Assembly (NCBI GenBank): GCA_027924645.1 | Contig: BSBN01000213.1 | Location: 30,754,501-30,818,500, forward strand | Length of the DNA stretch: 64,000 bases | Source of the DNA: Cunninghamia lanceolata | Lineage: Eukaryota > Streptophyta > Pinopsida > Cupressales > Cupressaceae | Reading direction: 5' to 3' | Shown here: positions 23,461 to 34,127 of the stretch, one piece after another | Numbering within the stretch: position 1 is the first letter of the stretch | How the letters are laid out: each line of letters begins with the position of its first letter | Made by a program: the position numbers and the translations under genes | The notes under the pieces: model-generated | Databases searched by the model: none | Told to the model about the DNA's origin: nothing | Seen by the model: only the letters and a program-made list of their open reading frames with translations

Positions 23461-24445
23461 AAACATGCTTTATCAATGTAAAAAGTAATCAAGCAGTTAC
23501 CATTATATATGCCCCCACCTTAAAGTGGTTGATCCCACTTGCCGCTATCAAGCACATTAAGTTAAAGTGAAAACACGCAAGGGAACAAGAGCTTTCGTGC
23601 AGCCCATGCCCCCAAAGGTGACATGCCATGATCGTTGAATGTTCCCACAAACACATCAATTTGCTAACATAATCAACAAGATATAAGCTTTGGTTAGAAA
23701 ATCTTACTCTGAGATAACAACCAAATCAATTCATCAAACCTACACATAAATCATTCACCATATCATATAATAGACCAAGGCTACACTTGTGGGTTTGAAA
23801 CTGAGTATAGTTGTGAGGTTATACTTTAGGTATCTCAAAACCAAGTGTAACAACAAGGTGAGATACAAAACAATCCAAAGTGCATAGAAGAAGATTTAGA
23901 GTATTACGAAGGTTTGCTACAACAAATTTCACAATGTGAATTACAACACGGAGTGATTCTACTAGTCAAGCGTCAATAATATATATCAACCCCATCTTCA
24001 TATATGGACTGGGTTCATTTTTCTTTCTTGTTGAAGGGACACACATCCTTATCAGTATTTGTTTGTTTTTGTCATTTTCCAACTAGTAGAGCCATTGAAG
24101 AATGAAAACAATAAAAATGAGAGAGAAAACAAGAATGACTTGGGTTTACAACATGGGAGGATACCCCCAAGACATTCTCCAAAATGTTATGCCCCCAAGG
24201 CACAACACATAACAATAAAAATAGAGGAGAGGAAAGTAGAAGAATAGAGAAACAAACAGAAGAATGATCACAACAGAGGCGGTCTCCTTGTATCCTTGAC
24301 CTTACAAGAGTATCAAGGGTCATCCAAAGAGACCTAAATAAAATTAACATAATAGGGGGGAACACAACACATAAGAGGAGGCCACCTAAGCAAGCAACTC
24401 AAAGAGGTACTACATCAAAGGTGGCTAAAAAGGGTGGGAAATACT

Positions 24446-25592
24446 TACTTGTTATACAACCATACTGGCAGTTGTCGTCGAGCAAATCATCTTCCTCCCA
24501 ATCTTGAATGCAAGAGGAAATAGGTACATAAGGTACTATTGCCCAACTTGAAACATTGTCCTTTAACTCTTCATCCTTTAGCTCTTCTTTCTTTCATTCA
24601 ATATCAGTTGGTGGAATGTTTTCTTATTGTGATGTCGCTTGTTGAGCTAAGGCTTGTCTTTTCCTCCTCCTTTCTCTTGTACTCTGATTCTATAATGTTT
24701 TATTAGTGATGTTTCCAAAAGGATTCTCATGATTTTCCACAATCTTTGACATCTTAGAAGAGGAATTTGGTGCAAAATTGATGTTTTGTGATAAAATGCT
24801 TTTCTTTTTATTGTTATCTCTCATTCCTTGTAAGGATGGCGGAGGAGGAACCTCGAAAAAAACTCCTTTACCTCATGGTTGAGGGGGTTCTTTCACCTTG
24901 GGCTGGTTTTCATTCTCTATTTGTTTAATAGGATGTCCAGCTAATTTGGTTATTAACTTTGCCTTGTATCATTAGTATGCCAGAAAGAATTGATCTTCTC
25001 TTGGTTGAGTAGGTTCAATAGACTACAGCCAAAAGTAGTCTAGGCTGAAGTTTTCACGAGTAACCATAGGTTTCCATCCACTATGGTGGACAACATGCAC
25101 TCTACCTTGATGAGGAAATTTTAAACATTTATGAATTGTAGAAGGGACTGCTTTCATGGACTTGAGCCATGGATGGCCTAGTTTCACATGAAATAGGTTG
25201 AAGGTAGGAATGATGTCAATTGATTGTTCCAAGGCTTTCTCAACTACTTTAATCAATAATGTAATCTTCCCCATGGCTAGGAGGAAATCTCCATTATGTG
25301 TCTTAACCATCATATGTGTGGGTTCATAAGTTTCCTGTATCAAATCATGCATGTAGAGGAACTCTGCAGTTATCACATTCATTATACAATTAGGATTGGT
25401 AAGGACTCCTTATGTAGGATATCCACTTATACGTGCGGTAATGTAAAGAGGTCCCTCAATGTCTCTAATTGTGGTGTCATGTGGTGTAAAGGTTATTTCA
25501 GGTTCATGAGTCTTCATCTTTCTATAAACTCGAGGAGGGACCATACCACCCTTATTTTGATGAGAGGCCATGTATGTGAGACTATTACACAC
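24446..25592 (-). pseudogene. retropepsin-like fragment of element C
   Basis: Minus-strand frame pieces 25592-25410 (ends GPLYITARISGYPT) and 25382-25023 contain the order of a plant gypsy aspartic protease: PLYITARISGYP, then the active-site loop, then FLLAMGKITLLIKV, then FHVKLGHPWLKSMKAVPST and HKCLKF. The loop reads LTNPNCIMN where a DTGA-type triad is expected, so the catalytic Asp is gone. Downstream on the minus strand an acidic segment (WEEDDLLDDNCQYG) ends at ACAA/GTAAGTATT near 24446, a good splice-donor match. Some Tat/Ogre elements have an intron between protease and polymerase; this is a parallel, not proof. Confidence 0.6.
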
Positions 25593-26225
25593 CTAGGCAC
25601 TAGTTTAAGGAAATTGAGTTTTTGAAGATAAAAAACACACTAATTTCACTACAAACAAAGTAAGTATGATGTAAATAGTGCTAGACAACAAGGCAATATC
25701 AATGATTATAAAATTTGGTCCAAGAAGTGTGAAAAGAGTGTTTAAAATCTTTGATGTTGAAATACACACTATGTAATTGCAAAATTTGAAATTTTAATGC
25801 AATAATGCCAATTGATGCAACACTACAACTCAAAATCAGATTTGAATGAGTGTTTTATGAGAGCAGAAAAATCTGAAATAAGATTTTGACTATAAACCCT
25901 AGCTTTGCCAATAACTACGTTATATGAAAAAAATGCAAGTTTTCAACAAAACCCTAGCAAATGAGATCCTCAAATGCAAGATGTGATATTATGAAATGGT
26001 TAATTACTATAATATACATCAAATCTTATGTATAAATCAGATTTTCAACTGATTTCAATGCGATGAAATGAAAATAATGCAAAATTATGCCTTTATACAA
26101 GCCTAAAATGCTTTTTTTTTCACTTTTTTTCAAATGTATGCAAGATTTTTCAATGAATAATGACAATTATGCTATGAATTAATGCAAGATGTAAACTCAA
26201 CACTCAAAAAGATGCAAATGATTGA

Positions 26226-26241
26226 TGCTATGGGTTCACCA
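26226..26241 (-). promoter_or_regulatory. primer-binding site of element C
   Basis: On the minus strand, after the LTR and a TTT spacer, TGGTGAACCCATAGC begins with TGG next to the 5' LTR, as expected. The pairing tRNA was not identified; it is neither the initiator-Met form used by both copia elements nor the site in A. Confidence 0.5.
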
Positions 26242-26402
26242 AAATGTTAAGGGGTGAAAAGAGGATGAATGATGGCAAGTGTATAAATAAGATCAAAACA
26301 CTCTTCCACTATAACATTCAAGGACAAGATTGAGCTAAATCACAACCAAGAAGAAGGTGAACTCAGCTACAAATCTTGTGCTCCTTTTTTGCTATGGAAA
26401 GA

Positions 26403-27458
26403 TGAAAGGAAGCTAGGTGTGCAGAAATCACTTCCTACACTAATCTAATGAGGGGAGGAGAGTGTAAATTCAATTTAACCTTTACAATTACAGATTATGT
26501 TAACCCACTAATAGAGATATTGCAGCAAACACATACACAAGATTGTAAGACAAAAGAAGAGAGACACAAGATATACGTGGGGAAAACCCTTACAGGTGAA
26601 AAACCCCACACTCCAAAACACAGCTCAAATGTATTCCGTAAACAATGAAGGTTACAATATAGTCACAGAGCCAATGCTCTTGCAGGAGTCTTCAAAACTC
26701 ATATCTGGAGATGATCCAATAGCATAACGGTACCTATCAATCACATAATGCATCACCTCTCCAAAGCACCTGTTTATAAAGAAAATACAAGGAAAAAATA
26801 GCTCCACATTGAGATGGACATCCAACATGGCCTCATGGCCCAAAACCCATGCCTATGGACACTTGTCCAACACTACAAGATGTTCTTGACACTTGTCAAG
26901 TCACCCCATCCCAAAGAGGTTGCCTATTTCCAAAATGGGCTATGAAAGATGCTCTTACAACTCTTACAACTGTCATAGAATCTGTCATAGCTGTCATAAC
27001 TTATAGATGTAAGAGAATCTGTCATACATAGGCTATAAATAGCATATTCTCTTACACCATGTCATAACCCACCTTGGGGCACCCAAAGATGGCTTCCTCA
27101 AAGATGCTTCTCGTCACATGTCCATTCCTGTCATAAAATCTTCTATTTCCAACTCTTACATGTCATAACTTTGTCATAGGAATCTGTCATGACTGTTTCA
27201 ATCAATATTCCCTTACACACATTCCAAGATGCTGACACATGGAAAAATATTCCTACCACTAAGTGGGATGCCTATCTCCTCATGTGAGGACAAATGTACA
27301 TGTGGTCCTATGCCATGTAGGATGACACATCACCATGTCAACTCCCACAAGATGACAACATAGGATTTGCATCCTAATTATACAGTAGGCAATAAATAAA
27401 TAAATACAATGAAATAATATGAGGAATTACCAAGGTTGAGACACCTTAATTCCTAACA
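26403..27458 (-). repeat. 3' LTR of copia 1
   Basis: 1056 bases, TGAAAGGAAGC to CCTAACA. A TATAAA box reads on the minus strand at 26773-26778. Same length as the other LTR, without visible indels. Confidence 0.95.
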
Positions 27459-27473
27459 TTCTCCCACTTGTCA
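27459..27473 (-). promoter_or_regulatory. polypurine tract of copia 1
   Basis: Minus strand GACAAGTGGGAGAA directly before the 3' LTR, the standard start site for second-strand synthesis. Confidence 0.85.
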
Positions 27474-27516
27474 AACACCTTGAAAGAGCCAATAGAAATA
27501 ACAGGATTTAACTACT

Positions 27517-29560
27517 CTAGGCCAAGAGGCCCATAGACTCCGAACACCATCTGAACTTCTCTGTGCCCATTGGCTTCATCAAAGCATTTGTAACATTCTT
27601 CAAAGTATCTACCTTCTCCAAATTTAATTTCCCATCCTCTACCATGTCTAGCACAAAGTGAAACTGTACATCAATATGCTTTGTTCTGTAATGGAAAGTT
27701 GGATTCTTCGCAAGGCAAATCGCACTCTGACTGTCACAACAAATCATAGTCTATCCTGCATCAACACCAATATCTGAACACAATCTCTTAATCCAAATGG
27801 CTTCCTTGCAAGCATGAGTTTGTGCCATGTACTCATCTTCTGTCATGGACAAAGCAACCACAGGTTGTCACTTACTCATCCAACTAATTGCACCACCAAA
27901 CATAGTGAACACATAGGCACTGGTGGATCTCCTACTGTCAATGTCACCTGCCCAATTAGAATCCACAAATCCATGAATACAAACTGAATGTGGAGGTCTT
28001 GTAGCATTACCATGATAGCATATGGAATATTTAGAAGTACCCCTCAAATATCTGAACATTCACTTAACTGCATCCCAATGTACCCATCTAGGATTAACCA
28101 TAAATCAACTAAGGACTCCCACTGCTTGGGCAATGTCTGGTCTTGTACAGACCATAGCATACATCAAATTACCAATAACACTAGCATAAGGTACTCTGCT
28201 CATGTCCTCCACCTCACTAGGAGATTTTGGACAATCATTAACAAACAACTTTATCCCCAATGAAAGAGGAACACACAACGATCTACAATCTGCCATGCTG
28301 AACCTATCCAACACAGTCTTCACATACCTACTCTGGCTTAACCAAAGTTTTCTATTAGCTCTGTCTCTTCTGATTTCCATTCCCATAATGTACCTGGCTG
28401 CCCCAAGATTTTTCATCTCAAACTATGCTGACAACTGAGACTTCAAATCAGAAATCATATTCTTACCATTCCCAATCAACAACCTATCATCAACATACAA
28501 TGCAATAATGAGAATGTGATCATTGTCAAATTTGTAATACACATAATGATCTGATTTTGATCTTAGATATCCAATCGACAACACAAAGGCATCAAACTTC
28601 AAGTACCATATCCTAGGAGACTGCTTCAAACCATACAAAGACTTCTTTAACTTGCAAACCAAATTTTCTTTACCTTTCTCTATGTAATGCTCTAGCTGTG
28701 ACATGTAAATCTCTTCCTCCAAATCACCATGAAGGAAATCTATCTTCACATCCATCTGTTCTACCTCTAAGTCATAAGCAACTGCAAGAGATAATAGAAA
28801 TTGAATGGATGTCATCTTTGCAATGGGAGAGAAAATTTCACCATAGTCAATTCCCTCCACTTGTGAATACCCCTTCGCAACCAATTTAACCTTGTACTTT
28901 TCAACACTGCCATTTGCACCAAAATTCTTCTTGAACACCCATTTGCATCCAACGGGTTTCTGTCCTTCAGGCAAAGGCACCAAGTCCCATGTTTTATTCT
29001 TTTCCAAAGAAGCCATCTCATCTTCCATGGCCTCCTTCCAGGAACCTACATCTTTCATGCACATAGCCTCTTTCACAGTTCTAGGCTCATCAATGTTAGT
29101 AAGTAAAGCAAAAGCACAACTAGAATCAAGTAATGAATAACCAAACCTATCAAGTTGCTTTCTCATTCGTGTAGACTTCCTCAATGGCTGAGGTTGAGGT
29201 TCTACTTCTTCTTCTAAGCTTTTAGAGTTGCTATAGCTCTCTTCATCAATAGGTCTCATAGGGTCTATCTGTTCAGTCTTCTCAAGGGTAGAAGGAAACT
29301 GAACCGCATCCTCTTTCTTTTCTATCTGTTCTAGTTGTAGAACAACAGAAGAAGGTGTTAGCTCTCTGAAGATAACACTTCTTCTATACAACACTTTTTC
29401 AGCCACATGATCCCAAATCTTGTATCCTTTCACACCGACACCATAGCCAATGAAAATACACTTAATAGCCTTGTTCTCCAATTTAGACCATTTCTCCCTA
29501 GGCACATGTGCATATGCCTCACAACTAAAAACACGAAGATGTCTAACTTAAGGCTTCTTA
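27517..29560 (-). pseudogene. copia 1 reverse transcriptase and RNase H
   Basis: A 360-codon open frame (29505-28423) covers the end of the integrase (FIGYGVGVKGYKIWD) and the reverse transcriptase: WKEAMEDEMASLEKNKTWDLV, GCKWVFK, VAKGYSQVEGIDYGEIFSPIA, MDVKIDFLHG, LYGLKQSPR and the catalytic LYVDDRLLIG. After a stop (QLSA/FEMK) the frame continues with RYIMGMEI, PYASVIGNLMYAMVCTRPDIA, then RNase H with FVDSNWAGDID, EDEYMA and CDSQSAICLAKNP, so its acidic residues are kept. A few stops in the RNase H part disable it. Confidence 0.92.
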
Positions 29561-30710
29561 CTAGACCACGCCTCCATAGGTGTCTTACCAACAAGAGCTG
29601 ATGTAGGAGACCTGTTTACCAGGTAGCAAGCGGTGGAAACAACTTCAACCCAAAACTTTTGTTTGAGGCTTGCTCCACTAAGCATACATCAATGTCCTAT
29701 TCATCCTCACTGCAACTCCATTTTGTTGCGGGGTGTATGGAGTTGTCTTATGTCTTTCAATCCCTTGCTCTTTATAGAACTTATCAAACTCTACTAAACA
29801 AAACTCACCACCGTTGGCAGTTCTCAAACAATTAATCTTTTTACTAGTCTAATTTTTAGCAAAGGCTTTAAACTCCTTAAACTAACTAAAGACTTCAGTC
29901 TTGCTTCTGATAGAATAAACCCATGTCCTTCTACTGTAATCATCTATGAAAGATACAAAATATATAGATTTGGAAATCGAAGGAACATTAATAAGACCAA
30001 ACACATCAGAATGAATAAGATCCAATACACTAGAAGACTTGTGAGAACTAGAGTAAAACTAAACATGGTTTTGCCTTCCATATACACAATGTTTGCAAAA
30101 GTTGAACTTGAGATTACAATCATTTAACGCCTCAATGAGGTTTTTATTTTTCAGGGTTCTAAGACCCTTCTCACCAATGTGGCCATATCTCAAATGCCAT
30201 AACATAGTCTTTTCAGCAAGAAGCTTAACTTCCAAAGCATGTGCACTACCATCAGAACTAGTTACAACAGATTTCTTCACTGCTCGTTTAGATGGTGGGG
30301 ATGAAGTGACTGCAGCTCTTTTCTTTGAGTCAAAAGAACTATTGCACTATGAAGTGCATGCCTCCAGCTGAAACTGAGTACTCTCTAAGTACCCTTCATA
30401 AGCACCATAGATCCTCTAATCATCTTGCATCCATCCTTCAAAAAGACAACTTGCACACCTGCATCATTCAACATACTTACAGAAAGCAGGTTGTGTGCTA
30501 GGCCTAGGATGTGCATAACCCCAGTGATCCCCTTCACTCATCCATTAGGGAATCAGATTAAGACTCTTCCATGACCAACAATCTTCAGATGAGAGTCATC
30601 ACCCAGGTACACTCTTCCACCATCAAACTCTTCATACTTCGTGAACTAGCTCTGATGTGAGGTCATGTGGAATGATGCACCAAAATCAATCAACCACACA
30701 TCATCAAATG
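29561..30710 (-). pseudogene. copia 1 protease and integrase
   Basis: Protease: WLIDFGASFHMTSH (about 30665-30700), where DSGA has become DFGA. Integrase zinc-binding part LWHLRYGHIG...FCKHCVYGRQ (30280-30059) keeps H, H, C and C. The catalytic triad D,D,E is hit twice: the first Asp is kept (HSDVFG, about 30000-30020), the second is Ala (LRTANGGEF, codon 29829-29831) and the Glu is Val (NGVAVRMNR, about 29708). Each is a single-base change from the standard codon. Several stops occur between 29520 and 29900. Confidence 0.9.
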
Positions 30711-30779
30711 CATGGGTGGCTAGGGCTGCGATGAAGGCATCACCGTCATCTTGTGACTTGTTAGAATCTAAATCTAGGG

Positions 30780-31549
30780 TAGTCTTCTTTTTCTTTTTCT
30801 TTTCTTCTTTGCATTCCTTTTAGAAATGCCTAGATTTGCCACAATTCCAACAGAAAGACTTGGACTTTCCAGGAGATTTGGATCTTCCACGAGATTTGGA
30901 TCTACCATTTTCACCTTTCTTGTCCTTCTTTTTCCCTTTCTCTTTGGGTCTTCCACAAACTGCAAGAGCCTCTTTAGCTGACTCGGATGTCTTTCTCCGC
31001 ATTTCTTCAGATAATAGCGAAGACACCACCTCTTCCATCTTAAAGGTGGTAGTGGTGCTTTCGATGGCCATGACACGATGATCCCATGAATTTGGAAAAG
31101 AACAAAGAAGGGTCATACATTGATCCTCTTTCTCCATTTTCATACCCACAGATGTCAACTGTGCAACAATCATGTTGAAAGCATTCATATGGTCCACAAT
31201 AGATCCTCCATCTTCCATCTTCAGAGAAAACAACTTCTTTCTCAGAAAAAGCTTGTTCACCAAGGACTTGGCCTGATAAACATCACCCAGCTTCTTCTAA
31301 AGGTCTTTCGTGCTCTTCTCCTCATGGACATTCAATAGGACAGAGTCAGCTAGATAGATTCTTATGAGACCCTTAGCCTTCTGATCTTTTGAGGTCCCAA
31401 TCAACTTGTGACATTGCTGTAGGTTTTACATTGAATATGGTTTCCCATAGGTCACGATCAACAAGTAGATCTTCCATCTTGATTTTCCACAACTCGAAAT
31501 TAGTGCCATTGAATTTCTCCACCTCTACTCTTTTAGATGTGGTTGCCAT
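30780..31549 (-). pseudogene. copia 1 gag
   Basis: Starts MATTSKRVEVEKFNG at 31549, followed by FELWKIKMEDLLVDRDLW. A frameshift near 31385 leads to a second block (31263-30820): VNKLFLRKKLFSLKMEDGG, MNAFNMIVAQL, LLCSFPNSWD. A basic K/R/S-rich tract is followed by a zinc knuckle at 30811-30852, CWNCGKSRHF-stop-KEC, where a stop codon falls inside the knuckle. Gag packages the RNA; this copy could not. Confidence 0.9.
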
Positions 31550-31652
31550 CTCCTTCCTACAACAAGATACAAAATACTCTGCACAAACTCCCACTCAACC
31601 TAAGATTAGCTCAAAAAACCCCTACCCAACAGCTAGAACCAAAACTGGCCAA

Positions 31653-31664
31653 GCTCTGATACCA
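31653..31664 (-). promoter_or_regulatory. primer-binding site of copia 1
   Basis: Minus strand TGGTATCAGAGC, the exact complement of the 3' end of plant initiator-Met tRNA, two bases from the 5' LTR. Confidence 0.95.
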
Positions 31665-31666
31665 AC

Positions 31667-32722
31667 TGAAAGGAAGCTAGGTGTGCATAAATCACTTCCT
31701 ACACTAATCTAATGAGGGGAGGAGACTACAAATTCAATTTAACCTTTACAATTACAGATTATGTTAACCCACTAACAAAGATATTGTAGCAAACACATAC
31801 ACAAGAATGTAAGACAGAAGAAGAGAGACACAAGATATTCGCGGGGAAAACCCTTACGAGTGAAAAACCCCACACTCCAAAACATAGCTCAAATGTATTT
31901 CGTAAACAATGAAGGTTACAATACAGTCACAAAGCCAATGCTCTTGTAGGAGTCTTCAACACTCGTATCTGGAGATGATCCGGTAGCATAACAGTACCTA
32001 TCAATCACATAATGCATCACCTCTCCAAAGCACCTGTTTATAAAGAAAATATAAGGAAAAAATGGATCCACATTGAGATGGTTGTCCAACATGGCCTCAT
32101 GGCTCAAAACCCATGCCTATGGACACTTGTCCAACACTGTAGGATGTTCCTGACACTTGTCAAGTCACCCCATCCCAAAGAAGTCACCTATTTCCAAAAT
32201 AGGCTATGACAGATGCTCTTATGACTCTTACAACCGTCATAGAATCTATCATAGCTGTCATAACTTACAACTGTAAGAGAATCTATCATACACAGGCTAT
32301 AAATAGCATATTATCTTACAATATGTCATAACCCACCTTGGGGAACCCAAAGATGGCTTCCTCAAAGATGTTTCTCAATACATGTCCATACCTATTATAG
32401 AATCTTCTATTTTTGACTCTTACATGTCATAACTTTGTCATAGGAATCTGTCATGACCGTTTTGGTCAATATTCCCTTACACACATTCCAAGATGCTGAC
32501 ATATGGCAAAATATTCCTACCACTAAGTGGGATGCCTATCTCCTCATGTGAGGAAAAATTTACATGTGGTCATATGCCATGTAGGATGACACATCACTGT
32601 GCCAACTCCCACAAGATGACAACATAGGATTTGCATCCTAATTATATAGTAGGCAATAAATAAATAAATACAATAAAATAATACAAGGAATTACCAAGGT
32701 TGAGACACCTTAATTCCCAACA
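31667..32722 (-). repeat. 5' LTR of copia 1
   Basis: 1056 bases, TGAAAGGAAGC to TCCCAACA, direct repeat of 26403-27458. A TATAAA box reads on the minus strand near 32037-32042. Confidence 0.95.
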
Positions 32723-34127
32723 AAAGATGTGTTTTAACCAAGCCTTTTATCAAACCCTAGGTTAAGTGTAAGTAAAACCCTAGTTATGAGATAATCAACT
32801 TGTAACAGATAAACAACAACATAAACCTAGAATTTGAAAGTGCAGAGATGATCAGGGAGATATTAGAACTTGTTTCATGGAAGTTGGAAAGTTGGAGGAT
32901 GAATTCAGCAACCACCCAAGTCCAAAAGTGAGAATCTGCCAGAGGTCAGAACTAAGAATATGCTATAACTGATGCTTAGAAGCCAAATCCAAAACCTAAA
33001 AGCCCAAAAGACTAGGGTGCCAATTGCCCAAAGCCCAAGTCTTGTCAAAGGAATATTCTAGAACTTCTTTCAAATCCTGAAACCTTGATTCCTACACTAC
33101 CTTCTTGCAACCTCACTTTCTCTGAAACCTGTACCTATAACCTACACACAAGATGACAAGAGAGGGGTTTGGGGATTGTGGTGTTTAGGTGTTTTCCTTA
33201 GTCAAATCCTGAGTTAGAATTCAATCTTTCCCAACATCATTGTTAAAGAGAGTGTGCCCTTGCAAGGCAGAGGCTAAAGATAATCCAAATGATGAAATGA
33301 TTCAAATGGAAATGATGTCACCTCAAAGGTGAAGTCCTTAGGAGGATGAAGACTCTTCAACTCATAAGGAGATGGATGATGATTTCAAATTTGCAAAACA
33401 CACAATACAAACACCAATCTACATCAATAACACAATGAATGCTTTGAATGCTCTTTGCTCCAATATCCTAAGTTCACAATATCTTTCCCTAGTTACAAAT
33501 GAACTCAAAACACACTTATATATGCTTTCCTGCTAATATTCATGAAATTAAATCATAAAAGCCAACAAAGATGAACATTTTTAAAGGTCCTAGGTTAGCA
33601 TAATATTAATTCACCCCGACCAATTAGGGAGGACTTGGGCAGTTGGTGTCCAAGTCTAGGGGCCCAATTTGAGTCCGGGATAGGGTTAATGAAGGTCCCA
33701 AGGTCCCAAATTCATATGGATGTTGGGCTATTTTCTTTGGGATGATCAATTATAATGCATGATGAGATAAATAGGACCTAGGAGCTAAACTAGGAGGTAA
33801 AAGGCATGTGTCCACTTTTTACTCCATAACACATCTAAATATCTATAAATCAATCCTAATCCTTAACCAAGAGGAGAGAGGAGAATTAAGAAGAATCTAT
33901 AGGTACATGCTGCAAAAATCTTGCACAACCTTAGAGCAACTACATCAATCAAACATCAAAGATCACATCCCTACGACAAAGAAGGTATAATATTCCATTT
34001 ATATTGAGCATTTGTTCTATGTTTGATTCCTTCTTTATGATCTACCTAAGGCATTCTTAGGTTTGGAATCAAGATCTTAGATTTGCATTAGTTTGCTATT
34101 ATTTTAATTCCAACTCTAGGGTATACA

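Larger units (their letters stand above)
22531..24445 (-). other. internal region of element C, no recognised domain
   Basis: Starts with the G-rich tract on the minus strand and contains two short tandem repeats (listed). Frames are short. Nothing resembling reverse transcriptase or integrase was seen. Confidence 0.5.
26403..32722 (-). mobile_element. Ty1/copia element 1, complete structure
   Basis: 6320 bases with two 1056-base LTRs, identical five-base duplications AAAGA (26398-26402 and 32723-32727), an initiator-Met primer site and a purine tract. Internal order on the minus strand is gag, protease, integrase, reverse transcriptase, RNase H, the copia order. The LTRs differ by roughly 17 changes in their first 270 bases by eye, so this is a moderately old insertion but the youngest of this nest. 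Wording of gag and polymerase is closest to the Tnt1/Tork group. Stops and frameshifts make it inactive. Confidence 0.95.
21279..33831 (-). mobile_element. LTR retrotransposon C (non-autonomous gypsy) with nested copia
   Basis: Two LTRs (21279-22530 and 26245-33831, the latter split) enclose only 3.7 kb of internal sequence. Five-base duplications CATCT flank it at 21274-21278 and 33832-33836, and the uninterrupted site is visible in the right LTR of B at about 52889. Minus orientation follows from a primer-like site next to the right LTR and a G-rich tract (GGGGGCTAAA) next to the left LTR. The only recognisable coding is a protease-like fragment at 24446-25592; gag, reverse transcriptase and integrase are absent. 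LTR wording links it to D1, D2 and H. Confidence 0.85.
26245..33831 (-). repeat. 5' LTR of element C (right copy), split by copia 1
   Basis: LTR sequence is 26245-26402 and 32728-33831 (about 1262 bases). It begins TGTTAAGGGGTGAAAAG and ends CTCCATAACA. The copia element with its AAAGA duplication accounts for the gap, and the intact sequence across the join is seen in the left copy at 21437-21447 (GGAAAGATGTG). Confidence 0.85.
21139..34127 (+). repeat. left LTR of element B, 5'-truncated and split
   Basis: Only 21139-21278 and 33832-34127 are LTR; the bases between are element C. The first part matches 52758-52898 (CAACCATTCATTCAT through CCTATCATCT). The second matches 52894-53188 (CATCTATAAATCAATCC through AGGTATA). 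The join is at the duplicated CATCT. A TATA-like TATAAATC lies at about 33846. The LTR ends GGTATACA at 34127. The first roughly 410 bases present in the right LTR are missing. Confidence 0.75.

Noticed and set aside
31389..31712. Plus-strand frame across copia 1 gag start and LTR
   Set aside because: Antisense to a well-identified gag and crosses the LTR boundary.
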